A DNA stretch of 64,000 bases from Emydura subglobosa. Taxonomy: Eukaryota > Chordata > Testudines > Chelidae. Shown in pieces: positions 10,975 through 20,850 of this stretch; the first letter of the stretch is position 1, and each line of letters starts with the position of its first letter. The position numbers were made by a program, and so were the translations under genes. The notes below the pieces were generated by a model. That model did no database searches, had not been told where the DNA came from, and saw nothing but the letters and a program-made list of their open reading frames with translations. The DNA lies in the NCBI GenBank assembly GCA_007922225.1, contig ML679969.1, forward strand, positions 20,354,932 to 20,418,931, written 5' to 3'.

Positions 10975-11860
10975 ATGCTCGCCCTGTTGCCTAAGAAGGG
11001 GGACCTCTGCGACCTTCGGAACTGGCGTCCCATCTTGCTCCTCGGCATGGACTATAAAATCATAGCCAAGGCCGTCTCGCTGAAGCTGGGCTTCGTGCTG
11101 AAGGACATGGTCCATCCCAACCAGACCTACACCGTCCCGGGCCGCACCATCTTTGATAAGCTCTACCTGGTCTGGAACCTCTTGGAGCTCAGGCGTAGGG
11201 ATGGTCTGTCGTTCGCCCTCCTGTCCCTTGACCAGGAGAAGGCATTCAATAAGATGGACCACGGATATCTCCTGGGCACCCTGTGTGCGTTCGGCTTCAG
11301 GCCCCATTTTGTGGGTTTTCTCCAGGTGCTGTACGCCTCCGCAGAGTGTTTGGTCAAGCTCATCTGGACCCTGACTGAACCTGTCAGCTTCGGGTGAGGA
11401 GTGCATCAAGGCTGCCCACTGTCGGGCCAGCTGTATGCTCTGGTCATCGAGACCTTCCTCTGTCGGAGGTTGATGGGGTTGGTACTTCCGTGAGCCAGAG
11501 CTGAGGCTGGTCCTGTCAGCGTACGCCGACGACTTACTTCTCGCGGTCCAGGCCATCTACTCGACAGCCATCTACTCGCGGTCCAGGCCATCTACTCGAC
11601 AGCCTCCTCCTCCCGGGTCAACTGGGTCAAGAGCTCTGGCCTGATGGTAGGGTCCATGTGGCGGGCCAGCTCCCTCCTACCTGTGCTTCAAGCCATCCAG
11701 TGGAGCGCGGGTCCGCTGCTCTATCTGGGCATTTACCTCTCTGCCACCCATCCCTCTCCACCGGAGAACTGGCAAGATTTGGTGGGCCGGGTGTCTGAGC
11801 GGCTGTGGAGATGAACAGGACTGCTCTGGTGCCTCTCCCTTCAGGGGAGGGCACTGGTGC
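10975..11860 (+). pseudogene. Tx1-like reverse transcriptase core
   Basis: The frame at 10,975-11,397 (140 codons) reads MLALLPKKGDLCDLRNWRP, TYTVPGRTIFDKLYLV and LLSLDQEKAFNKMDHGYL, the last holding the first catalytic aspartate (SLDQEKAFD). A TGA at 11,395 interrupts just before GVHQGCPLSGQLYAL. After a frameshift, SAYADDLLLAVQ (about 11,516-11,551) holds the catalytic pair at 11,522-11,533. Immediately downstream a 35-base tandem duplication destroys the frame. NWVKSSGLMVG and LLYLGIYLSATHPSPPENW (about 11,615-11,775) are then readable. The polymerase motifs are preserved although the protein is lost. Confidence 0.87.
11541..11612 (+). repeat. 35-base tandem duplication in the Tx1 RT
   Basis: The segment containing GCGGTCCAGGCCATCTACTC is present twice with a 35-base period, the copies starting at about 11,543 and 11,578. 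It lies directly after the YADD codons and shifts the reading frame. Confidence 0.85.
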
Positions 11861-12276
11861 TCAATCAGCTAGTCCTGTCCATGCTCTGGCACCAACTCAA
11901 CACCCTGGTCCCACCCCTGAGACTCCTGGCCCACCTCCAGCAGTCAATACTGGAGTTCTTTTGGCCAGGACTGCACTGGGTCTCTGCAGAGATCCTGAGT
12001 CTCCCCCTGGAGGAAGGAGAGCAGGGCCTGTGCTGTCTCCACAGCCAGGTCCATACATTCCACCTCCAGACCCGGCAGAGATTCCTTTTTAGTGCGGGTA
12101 GTCCGGCATGGAGCCACTTTGCACACGCCTTCCTCCACCACCTCCGACAGCTCTGATACGACCGGCAACTCCTTTATCTCCATCCGAGAGGTCTTCCGCG
12201 AGACCTTTCTGAGCTGCTGGTCTTCTACCAGGACCTCCCCCGGGCCTGGAGGCTGGTCTCGGCCTCTAGGCCCCTT

Positions 12277-13491
12277 GTGGCCACCGAGGGGGAGAATCTC
12301 CTTGCCAAGCCCCTGCTACCCACTCCCCAACTCTGTGTGCAGGTGGCGGAGGCCCCCTCAGTGAGATGGAAGTTGGTCCTGGCAGGAGCCGCCAGAGCCG
12401 GAGATCTCCTGGACTATGACTGGGGGGACTGGGTGGATCCCCACGTGCTGGCTCAGCGCATGGAGCTCTCTCCACCTTTCAAACCCACCGTGGCGCGTAC
12501 TCCAGGAGGTGAGGGCAGCCTTTCCCCCGCTGCTCGGGCCTACCTTGGGCGGGTCTTGCGAGAGGGCACTCCTCTCCTCCCCCCCAGTCCCAGCCCTCCG
12601 GTGTTTTCCATCATGCCCCGACCCCGTGAGTCCCCCCCCCCCCACAGTTGCCCTCTCCCCATGCACCAGGCTGGCTGCACAACTTGCAGCCAGTCCTTTT
12701 CCAAACCACGCCGAGGGACCATCTGTACATGCTCATGCTCCACACCCTCCATTTCCTCGCCCTCACATCCCGTCCTGACACCAAATGGCAGGACCTGCTA
12801 CCACCTATGGAGGCCGAGGACCCCACGGTCCGCTGGGGACATCAAGTGGCAGCTCCTTCACGGAGCCGTGAACATGGGTGTGAACTTGGCGTGGTTCACC
12901 CCTCTCCCTGACACCTGCCCCTTCTGCGACGTGAGGGAGACCCTGGTGCACGTGTACCTGGAGTGCGCCAGGCTGCAGCCCCTGTTTCTGCTCCTCCAGA
13001 ATCTCCCACTGAGGTTCTGGCTGCACTTCTCCCCGCACCTGTTCATCTACGCTCATCCCATACGAGGCCCCACAAAGTCATGGGACCACTTCGTCAACTT
13101 CCTCCTAGCCCTGGCCAAAGTGGCCATCTACAAGAGCAGGGAGAGGAAGTTGGCTGGGGCGGTGCTCTGCGACTGTGAGGCCTACTTCCGTTCCTCTGTC
13201 TGTTCATGCATCCGGGCAGAGTTCCTTTGGGCAGTGTCCGCTGGCTCCCTTGACACCTTCTGGGAGCAGTGGGAGCTGTCCGAGGTTCTCTGCTTGGTGT
13301 CCCCTTTTGGTTCCTTTCATTTAAACTGTGACTCCCACGCCTGCTCCTTTTTTCATCAGTTGTCCCACAAACCTAGTTGTGTCCTGGGTCCAGTGACTCT
13401 GCTCCTTCAGGGGGAGGGGCCTTTAGCCACCTCTGAGCCCACAAATAGTACACAGCCCTTAGGCCTGGTCTCCATTTCACAGATAGGTTGA
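12277..13491 (+). pseudogene. Tx1-like ORF2 C-terminal region with CCHC-like knuckle
   Basis: At 404 codons this is the longest open frame of the window. It is the C-terminal part of the Tx1-like ORF2, not an independent gene. Readable family blocks are GDLLDYDWGDWVDPH (about 12,400-12,445), SAGDIKWQLLHGAVNMGV (about 12,825-12,885) and CPFCDVRETLVHVYLEC (about 12,916-12,966), a CxxC-x8-H-x4-C knuckle. These are followed by FWLHFSPHLFIYA (about 13,014-13,055) and ALAKVAIYKSRERKLAG. A region between about 12,590 and 12,820 reads in shifted frames. The last 50 or so codons after about 13,345 are probably 3' untranslated sequence read through. The upstream part (TGLLWCLSLQGRALVLNQ, about 11,814-11,870) is in another frame. 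Confidence 0.85.
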
Positions 13492-13563
13492 TGTAAAGCA
13501 GCTTATGTCAACCTAACTCTGTAAGGGTCTACACTAAAATGTATCTCCCACTGACGTAACTTT
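13463..13563 (+). mobile_element. MITE, left part (split)
   Basis: The sequence starts near GGCCTGGTCTCCATTTCACA and includes TTATGTCAACCTAACTCTG and a GGGTCTACACTA motif, as in a common turtle non-autonomous DNA element. It breaks off after CACTGACGTAACTTT. The rest resumes at about 14,672 in the same orientation. Confidence 0.6.
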
Positions 13564-14671
13564 CTGCGACACGCTGTACCCCATGTCATCCTTACAGCAT
13601 AATTTGGGTATCAGTCATGTTCACCCTTACAGTGTCACTGTGTATTGTCTAATGCAAAGTATGTCATGTAAGGTGTTTTTGGAATGCTCATGACATACTG
13701 AACATTATTGTTGTGGTAGTATGTTTCCTGCAAAGTTGTACATATGTACAGATATGAAACCCTACTATGTCATATCTCCAAATGTGGATCTCACATGGCT
13801 TGAATAGATGCAGATGAACACAAAGCTGTGTTCCCACACCCTGCAGAGGCATGCATACAGAAACAATGGACTGGCCTAAGCACCTGTGAGCACTTTGACT
13901 CAAGTGGACGAAATCATGCACATTGTGGGACATGGCCGATCATCTGAGCCCAGGGGGCATTGGGGAAACTTGTTAAAAGTTGAGGTATCTTTGTCTCAAG
14001 GCTCTCCCCTGGAATCTATCTTTTAAGCAACACCAAAGACTGAGAATCTACCCACGGTGGGAGAGGGTGAGGGGGAGGGAGGTTGGGCGCGGGAGTCTGG
14101 TTGCAAGAGACATCACAACCAGCTGTGGGTAAACTAAAACTATAGACTGAAAGTTACTGCAATATTAATCTTAGTTTAGGATGTGAATTGTATTTTATTT
14201 GATTGTGATGAACTCCTAGATTTATTATTAATCCCTTGATTTATAGCAATCTGATTTAGAATCACTTAAAATCTTGCTGTAGTCAATAAACTTATTTGTT
14301 TGTTTTATCTAAAAAAGTGCATGTGGATTGAATGTGTGTAGAGACCACTGAAAGTGACAGAGCTGATGCATATCAATTCCTTTGATAAATTGACGGATAA
14401 ATGTAAATGAGCTTGGAGGGTGCAGTGTACAGCACTGAACCCTGCAGGACGGCAGTTCCCGGGGTTGCATCTGGGGTTGGGAGGGTTTGCTGGGAGTCTA
14501 TCACATGAGTCACTGGCCAGAAGTGCTCCTTCATTAGGTCAGGGACCAATTACTCACAGGAGGCTGAGCATGGACTGACCCAGGAGTGGGTGGTTCACAC
14601 AGCAAAGTGGGGTAAGTCAGGACCGAGTAGTGAGGAATTGGGGTGACACAGCTACAACCCAGCCCACACTC
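13564..14671 (+). mobile_element. Solo LTR inserted in the MITE
   Basis: About 1.1 kb separates the two halves of the MITE. The block is A/T-rich and has a polyadenylation signal (AATAAACTTATTTGTTTG, about 14,284-14,303), followed by about 350 bases of U5-like sequence with GCTGATGCATATCAATT. This layout is typical of turtle endogenous retrovirus LTRs. No internal retroviral genes are present. Edges are accurate to perhaps 10 bases, and the target duplication could not be fixed. Confidence 0.6.
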
Positions 14672-14962
14672 AGCCACTACACCAACTTAATAACTCCACC
14701 TCCAAGAGAGGTGTAGAGTCAATGTCACTGTAGTTAGGTTGATGCAGCGTCAGTATAGACACTGTGTTGCTGACATCGACTGTTGCTGCCTTTCAGAAAC
14801 CATCCTACAATGTCCCACACTGACAGTTAAATCAACTAAGTGCTCCAAGTGAAGCCACGCACTGCTGACACAAAGAGTGCAGTGTGGCCATGAAAAAGCT
14901 ACTGCAATGGCTGTATGTCAATGTAACTTAGGTCGACTTAATTTTATGGTGTTGACTTGCCC
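14672..14962 (+). mobile_element. MITE, right part (split)
   Basis: It resumes with CCACTACACCAACTTAATAA and CTCCACCTCCAAGAGAGG, then GTTAGGTTGATGCAGCG and TATAGACACTGTGTTGC. It ends with AACTTAGGTCGACTTAATTT and CTTGCCCATAG. Together with 13,463-13,563 it forms one element of about 390 bases. Confidence 0.6.
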
Positions 14963-15524
14963 ATAGTCTGCCGTGTTGGCCGGGAGCACAGCATTTCTAG
15001 CCCTGGGCCCTGAAACTCGCTTCCCCTCTTGGTCCACCAGTGCCTGAGTTTGCTAATCTCCAGGGCACCTAGCAACAGAGCTAGGCAGGAAAAGGTTTTC
15101 CTGTCCATGAGAGTTTTTGAGACTTCAAAATGTCTTCCCATCCCAAAACAGGACAAAAACGCAATATCTCAAAATGTTCATGCCCCCCTAAGACCCCCCC
15201 CCCCCCCAAAAAAAAAATCAGCTTGACCCAATCAAAATGTTTCATTTCAATCATTTCAAAATGTTTTGTTTCGATTTAGACCTTCTAAGAAAACATTTTA
15301 ACCTTTTTTAGTATAAGTAAACTAACATTTTCAAACAAAAAGTCATTCTGATCAGGAACCAGAACATCTTGTCTGTTTGGCACCCTTTCTTCCCACAATT
15401 CATTTGAATCAGGAGATTTGTCTAAATCAACCCTTTCACGCAAATTGTTTCAGTTTTGACAAATTGATGCTGTCCGATTGTCAGATTTGTAATCAGCTCT
15501 ACCTGGCAAGGCCTATCTAGATGA
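14963..15524. repeat. Low-complexity and A/T-rich repeat
   Basis: A poly-C run followed by poly-A lies at about 15,197-15,218. From 15,235 to about 15,480 there is a degenerate stretch rich in TTTCAAAATG and its complement. A similar texture is seen at 23.53-24.12 kb and 33.12-33.3 kb. No gene is seen. Confidence 0.45.
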
Positions 15525-15726
15525 ATTCAAACTGGCTATAAGGCACAAATCTTAATGGAGAGGGTAATTAACCACTGGCACGATTTACCAATGCTTGTAG
15601 TAAATTGTTTCTCTAAAAGATCTGCCCTGCTTCAAACTGCAATGAATTCAGGGCAGCTCTCTGGCTGTGTTATGCAGGAGGTCTTGACTATATGATCACA
15701 ATGGTCCCTTTTGGCCTTGGAGATGA
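15525..15726 (+). mobile_element. CR1 LINE 3' end fragment
   Basis: The block ATTAACCACTGGCACGATTT (about 15,568) leads to CAGGAGGTCTTGACTATATG and ATCACAATGGTCCCTTTTGG, the typical last 200 bases of one turtle CR1 subfamily. Confidence 0.8.
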
Positions 15727-15885
15727 TGGGTATGTCTACACTGCAAAAAATCTCCATAGCAGTGAGTCTCAGAGCTCGGGTCAACTGAATCGGGCTCACA
15801 GTCTCATGCTGCAGGACTAAACGTAACAGTGTAGACATTCGTTCTCAGATCTGAGCCCAGGGTCTGAACATCCCTACACAATTAG
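15727..15885 (+). mobile_element. MITE with GTCTACACTG termini
   Basis: GGGTATGTCTACACTGCAA (15,729-15,747) and ACAGTGTAGACATTCG (15,826-15,841) are inverted matches around a GCTCGGGTCAACTGAATCGG core. This is a known turtle-type non-autonomous DNA repeat. It sits directly against the CR1 tail. Confidence 0.6.
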
Positions 15886-15960
15886 CAGTCTTAGGTGATG
15901 GCTCATTATACAGATTATTGGGATTTAAACACACGATTGCTAGCCTATACGCAAACATGG

Positions 15961-16045
15961 TCTAGATAATCAATAGTCCTGCCTTGAGTGCAGGGGACTG
16001 GACTAGACCCTCTCGAGGTCTCTTCCTGGCCTACGATTCGATGGC
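15961..16045 (+). mobile_element. CR1 3' tail fragment
   Basis: GAGTGCAGGGGACTGGACTA, then GACCCTCTCGAGGTCTCTTC and CTACGATTCGATGG match the last 80 bases of CR1. Confidence 0.7.
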
Positions 16046-16377
16046 TGCCTCTGACCTCTTCAGAAAGCATCACCTTCATGCAGCTGGAAGCTGTTCTCAC
16101 AAGCACAGTAATGCCGCACCCTCCCCCGCTCGCTCTGTAGTGCTGATCAGATAAGCCAGCACCAGAGCTGATCAAACAAAGCAATGGTGACAGGTTGTGC
16201 TGTTCATGAGCAGAGAGCTGTTCCCAGTCTCCTCAGCACCCAGAGTGTCAGATCCTCAATCAGGCTGCTGTGGCCTCTGGGAAGCGGTTGGGTGATGATG
16301 AGCAGTCTGAGCATCTCCCAGAAGGCTCTAGCTAATGGACAATGTTGGGTGTTTGTCCCTAACAAGTCTGTAGGGGT
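16046..16377. other. No recognised feature
   Basis: Unique-looking sequence between two CR1 fragments. Nothing is seen on either strand. Confidence 0.4.
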
Positions 16378-17302
16378 CATAGAATCATAGAAGATTAGGG
16401 TTGGAAGGGACCTCAGGAGGTCATCTAGTCCAATCCTCTGCTCAAAGCAGGACCAACCCCAACTAAATCATCCCAGCCAGGGCTTTGTCAAGCGTCAACT
16501 TAAAAAACTCTAAAGATGGAGATTCCACCACCTCCCTAGTAACCCATTCCAGTGCTTCACCACCCTCCTAATGAAAAACACTTTCCTAATATCCATCCTA
16601 GACCTCCCCCACTGCAGCTTGAGATCATTGCTCCTTGTTCTGTCATCTGCTACCACTGAGAATAGCCTAGCTCCATCCTCCCTGGAACCCCCTTTCAGGT
16701 AGTTAAAGGCTGCCATCAAATCCCCTCTCATTCTTCTCTTCTGCAGACTAAACAAGCCTAGTTTCTTCAGCCTCTCCTCATAAGTCTTGTGCTCCAGTCC
16801 CATAATCATTTTTGTTGCCCTCTGCTGGACTCTCTCCAACTTGTCCACGTTCTTTTTGGAATGGAGGGCCCAAAACTGGACACAATACTCCAAATGCAGC
16901 CTCACCAATGCCAAATAGAGGGGAATAATCACTTCTCTCGATCTGCTGGCAATGCTCCTACTAATGCAGCCCAATATGCCGTTAGCCTTCTTGGTAATAA
17001 AGGCACATTGTTGACTCATATCCATCTTCTTGTCCACTGTAACCCCCACATCCTTTTCTGCAGAACTTAGGAACTCCGTTTCCAGTCTGTAGCAGTGGGA
17101 TTCTTCCTTCCTAAGTGCAAGACTCTGCACTTGTCCTTGTTGAACCTCATCTGATTTCTTTTGGCCCAATCCTCCAATTTGTCTAGCTCACTCTGTATCA
17201 TATCTGTACCTTCCAGGGTATCTACCACTCCCCTCAGCTTAGTATCATCTGCAAACTTTCTGAGGGTGCAATCCACCCCACCCTCCAGATCATTAACAAA
17301 GA
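16378..17302 (-). mobile_element. CR1 LINE, 5'-truncated
   Basis: The minus strand reads from the RT core at about 17,300 to the 3' tail at 16,378. [20 protein letters not shown] (about 17,265-17,210) has the FADD motif intact, then [19 protein letters not shown], a frame change near 17,067, and a 219-codon stretch (17,169-16,510) with [20 protein letters not shown] and [18 protein letters not shown]. It ends with the inverted tail GGACCTCAGGAGGTCATCTA (about 16,408) and CATAGAATCATAGAAGATTA (16,378). It is truncated at 17,302 in the usual CR1 manner. Confidence 0.92.
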
Positions 17303-18099
17303 GTCACTGGGTCCTTGCCCTTCAGAGGCTGATGCTGGGCTCTGGAACTGTCTCTCGTCTCAGGGGTTTCCCATAGAAGTAACGTTCTCATCTTTGCCAG
17401 TAGCTTGTAAAGGTGCCATCCCACGGCACGTCCCCCAGGGCCACTTGGCAAATCAGCACAGGCTGCTGCCTGGAACCATTTGACACAGTCCATCGAGGCT
17501 CAGGTTGGGTAACTTTCTGAACATCAAGGGTGCTGAGTGTTCTGCCAGCCATCAGCCTATTCGAAGCATGGGGTCCCAGGCACCCACAGCTGGCTGCACC
17601 TCTGCAGCCACCGATGCCAGTAGCATGCTGGTTCTAGGCCAAATGCCAAGAAACCAACCCTCTTTAATGCCATTAATAAATTCTGACCTGGCCAAAATGC
17701 TGGTCTGGTGTCTGAACATTTAAAACCGATCAACTTAGCCACACACACACACTCTCCCTTTGCTCAGGCAAACAAGCTGACTGTTATAATGGCAATTCGC
17801 TATTACACAGGAAAGCACTTCCTTCCCTAATCCGCCTGTCAGCTCCTCCAGGGTTTAGCACCAGAGCTGGGTGAAAAGTAGGTAAAAGCTCTCAGGTCAG
17901 ATCTCCTAACAAAGTCTCGAAGATCTTCATTAACAATCCTGGCAAATTACCATCCTCCATAGCCACAGGTTTTGTTTGAGATGCTTTGTTGAAATGCTTG
18001 AAATCTCAGAGCTGAAATCACAGACCTGAAATCACCAAGAGCTGTGTTAAGTGGGGGAATCTCCCTACACACAGCTGGTGGAGTGGTGGGCGAGTGGAG
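17303..18099. other. No recognised feature
   Basis: No protein family or RNA is recognised. A CA run lies at 17,741-17,752. The block may be part of an older repeat, but no terminus was found. Confidence 0.4.
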
Positions 18100-18262
18100 C
18101 AGCATGGTTGACAGCGTGGCTGGCAGGGTGGCCAGCAGGGTGGAGCAGCTGGCAGGGCAGCCAGCCGGGCAGAGCAGCATGGCTGACACAGCAGCTGACA
18201 GGCTGGCCAGCTGGGCAGAGCAGTGAGCAGCTGGCAAAGCAGCTGGCAGAGCAGCATATGGC
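18100..18262. repeat. Degenerate tandem repeat rich in AGCTGGCAG
   Basis: Repeated variants of GGCAGGGTGGCCAGCAGGG, GAGCAGCATGGCTGACA and CAGCTGGCAAAGCAGC run for about 160 bases. They open several overlapping frames on both strands, which are artefacts of the repeat. Confidence 0.65.
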
Positions 18263-18939
18263 CAGTGGAGCGAGTAAGGCCACTCACTGCTCCACCAGCT
18301 GCCCACTTGCCAAGTGTATTGAGGTCCCACCACTTAACTCAGCTCTCAGTGATTTCAGCTGTTAGCAGGGGAGTCTCACTGCTAATGTACACTGGGCAGT
18401 CTCTTGTACCAGAGACACAGTCCTAACGCTTAGAACTGATTATCAATTATTTCAGCTCTGTGATGTATAACAAGACTCTCAATTGAGTTTTAACCAGATC
18501 TGTTATTACACAGTGGAGAAAGGAAATCAAGAAGTGCCTAAAACCCTTAGGAACAGCCCATATCAAAGACAGCCTAGACCAGAAAACCCAAACCATCCCA
18601 TTCCCCCTTCCCCAACTGGCCTTTGGCACCCCTGTCCTCTGTCTAGCAATACACTTTAGTTGAGGGTGAGTCCCTCAATCAGGATATGCCAAGCACAGTT
18701 CTGTTGCTCTTGATTCACACAACTAGGATAACAACCCTTTAGTACCCCTGCCCCAATAACAAAGTGACTTGTGAGCCAGCACCAGCCAAAAACGATCATT
18801 TGGACAAAGCAGTCCCATCATGCTGAGCACTTAGGCAGAGTGGGTGTGTCCATGCAAACAAGGTCAGCTCCTGAAGTCCTCTTCCCCACATGGCAGGGGA
18901 GAGCTCATTCAGACCTTGCGCACAACCCACTTCTACCAC
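18263..18939. other. No recognised feature
   Basis: Nothing is identified. The part from about 18,860 may belong to the SINE that follows. Confidence 0.35.
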
Positions 18940-19115
18940 CACACTTGTAACACTGACAGACCGCAGTTGTCGGCAAGTGGGATCAAATCTGGAAGATTTG
19001 TGTAGGAGCCTCTACTGAATGAGCTAAAAGCCATGTGCTTCTTAGCAAAGGCTGTAGCAGACTCATCAATCTCCACCTGGGCTAGGTGCCGCTACAGGGG
19101 GACAGAGCGTCATAC
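18940..19115 (-). mobile_element. tRNA-derived SINE
   Basis: Read on the minus strand, TTTTAGCTCATTCAGTAGAG (about 19,034-19,015) fits a pol III A box. CCAGATTTGATCCCACTTGC (about 18,992-18,973) fits a B box about 30 bases downstream. The tail runs into GGTCTGTCAGTGTTACA. A second copy lies at 34,555-34,655. The B-box core GATTTGATCCC is close to the tRNA consensus GGTTCGAATCC. Confidence 0.6.
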
Positions 19116-19199
19116 CAAGCCGGTATGGGTTACATGCTAAACCACTGTATCTTGTCAGCAAGGTCATCATCATAAGGCACCGCTTTTAATCAAAACATG

Positions 19200-20850
19200 G
19201 TAACTTCAATGCAGTCTTTCCTCCTGGCAGTGCGGCAAGACATGACAAAACTGAAAATCTGAAGTCTTCGTATCACACTTCAGATGTCATTCTCACAACA
19301 TCAGCAACTGCACAGGAAAAAGCAACAGCTGCTTCTCTTCAGAGAATGTGGGTACTAGCTAAAAAGAAAAAGCTTTTCCTGGCTGCTGAGCTTGTGAAGG
19401 AGTGCATGTTGGAAATGCTGGAGAAGCTTTTTGCTGGAGATAAAAACAAAGATGATGTTGTGAACTGTGTGAAGCAACTTCCCTTGTCTGATTCCATGGC
19501 AGTGTGAAGATTGGAGGTAATTTACAAGGATAGTTTGTCCACACTGCTTTCCAATTTAAAAAACACCAAATACATGTCTCTTGCAGCGGATGAGTCAAGT
19601 GCCAGCTAGCACTGCTTGTTAGATTTTATGATGGTGAAAATTTCAAAGAAGAATTTTTGTCCTTAATACTGTTAGTAATCTACACTGCAGGAGAGATCAT
19701 TTTTGAAAAAGTAAAAGGCTTTTTTGAAAAAGAAAAGATCTGGTTTAAATCTGCAGAAAGTAAACTTGCTTGTTACAGATGGAGGCCCCTCAATGACAGG
19801 GAAAGAGAAGGGCTTGCTTCTCGTTTGGCAGTGATACACCCTTCATTAAATACACTTCACTGCATCATTCACCAGACTGTCCTCAGTGGTAAATTGTCTG
19901 GGGATTTGAAAAGAACAAGGGGTATTGTGATGAGATTAGTGAGCTACATACTCTCAATTTCTAGCTTGCAACATTGTCTTTTTAAAGCTCTTTTACAAGA
20001 TGTTTCAGCCGAATACAGTGGTCTGTAGCAGCCCAACAACATTTGCTAATTAAGTAGGGGCTGCATGATAGTTTGGTTTTGTGCACTTCAAAAAGAAATG
20101 GTAGAATTTATTGCAAACTACAAGACCAACAAGGCTTGTGAGTTTCTGGAATATATGTACGATGTCCCCTCTATGTCACAGGTAGCTTTCCTGTGCAATA
20201 TTACCGGTCACTTGAATTCCTTCAACCTGTAGCTCCAACGCGATGCAAGCAGTATCAGAGATTGGTTGAAAAAGTGTGTGACTTTCTGAGGAATCTTGAA
20301 ATCTTTCAGACAGACTTAACAGGAAAGATATTGCACTTTCCCACATTGCAATCTGATCAAAAATTTTAAAATGTGATTTGAGAATTTTAAAATTCCAAAT
20401 GATTTGCTTTTGTTTGTTCATGATCTATTTGTTGTCTCTGCTATTGGATCTTGCCCTTCTGAAGCAAAGAACATTCTAGATTCAATTGTTGAAAGTGACT
20501 TTCAATTGGAAACAGCAAGGCTTCACAGCTCAATTGTCTTGAAGGCAAAATTCAGAGAAGTGGGACTTTCTGGACTCAAATATGCTGAACAGTTTCAGAA
20601 TAGCCAGAATCTAGCCATCTATCTTTTAACGCTGTTCGGCTCAACGTACCTCTGTGAGTCTGGGTTTTCTACCATGAATATTATAAAAAACTAACACTGT
20701 GATCACCTGATAGATGAGTATCTTCACCAGTGCATGTGCCTTGCCCTGACCTCCTACAAAACACTCTGCACATAGCCTGCCAGAGATCATCAATGTCACC
20801 TCTCCCATTAGAGAGCGCCACAAACACAGGTAATAATGTTGATTTATAAC
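19200..20850 (+). pseudogene. hAT transposase relic (GTF2IRD2/ZBED-like, Charlie group)
   Basis: Collinear blocks spell a hAT transposase. TAQEKATAASLQRMWVLAKK (from about 19,310) precedes KECMLEMLEKLFAGDKNKDD, with a TGA at 19,505 (TCCATGGCAGTGTGAAG) within what should be 'LSDSTV.RR'. YMSLAADESS (about 19,572-19,602) holds the first catalytic aspartate. After a frameshift, 19,657-20,028 gives FFEKEKIWFKSAESKLACY and THCIIH-like LHCIIHQ (19,855-19,875). The C-terminal frame 20,404-20,694 has LLTLFGSTYLCESGFSTMN (20,623-20,679), the classic hAT dimerisation motif. It is followed by HLIDEYLHQCMCLALTSY up to about 20,760. Terminal inverted repeats were not found. It could be a transposon copy or a decayed retrocopy of a domesticated gene of this family. 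Confidence 0.82.

Larger units (their letters stand above)
10898..13462 (+). mobile_element. Tx1/L1-like LINE, 3' block
   Basis: This continues the element left off at 7,190. LGPDLAIVWANSEASGELPL is readable from about 10,900, then the RT core, thumb, C-terminal zinc-knuckle region and 3' untranslated sequence. The end is taken at the start of a MITE near 13,463. Coding is spread over three frames. With the 5' block, about 3.45 kb of Tx1 sequence remains. Confidence 0.88.

Noticed and set aside
12277..13491. A 404-codon frame as an independent host gene
   Set aside because: Its blocks match the C-terminal region of Tx1-like ORF2 and it lies in line with the RT; it is part of the LINE.
18018..18365. 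Overlapping frames on both strands with Gln/Ala/Trp-rich or Cys/Leu-rich repeats
   Set aside because: They come from the degenerate AGCTGGCAG tandem repeat.
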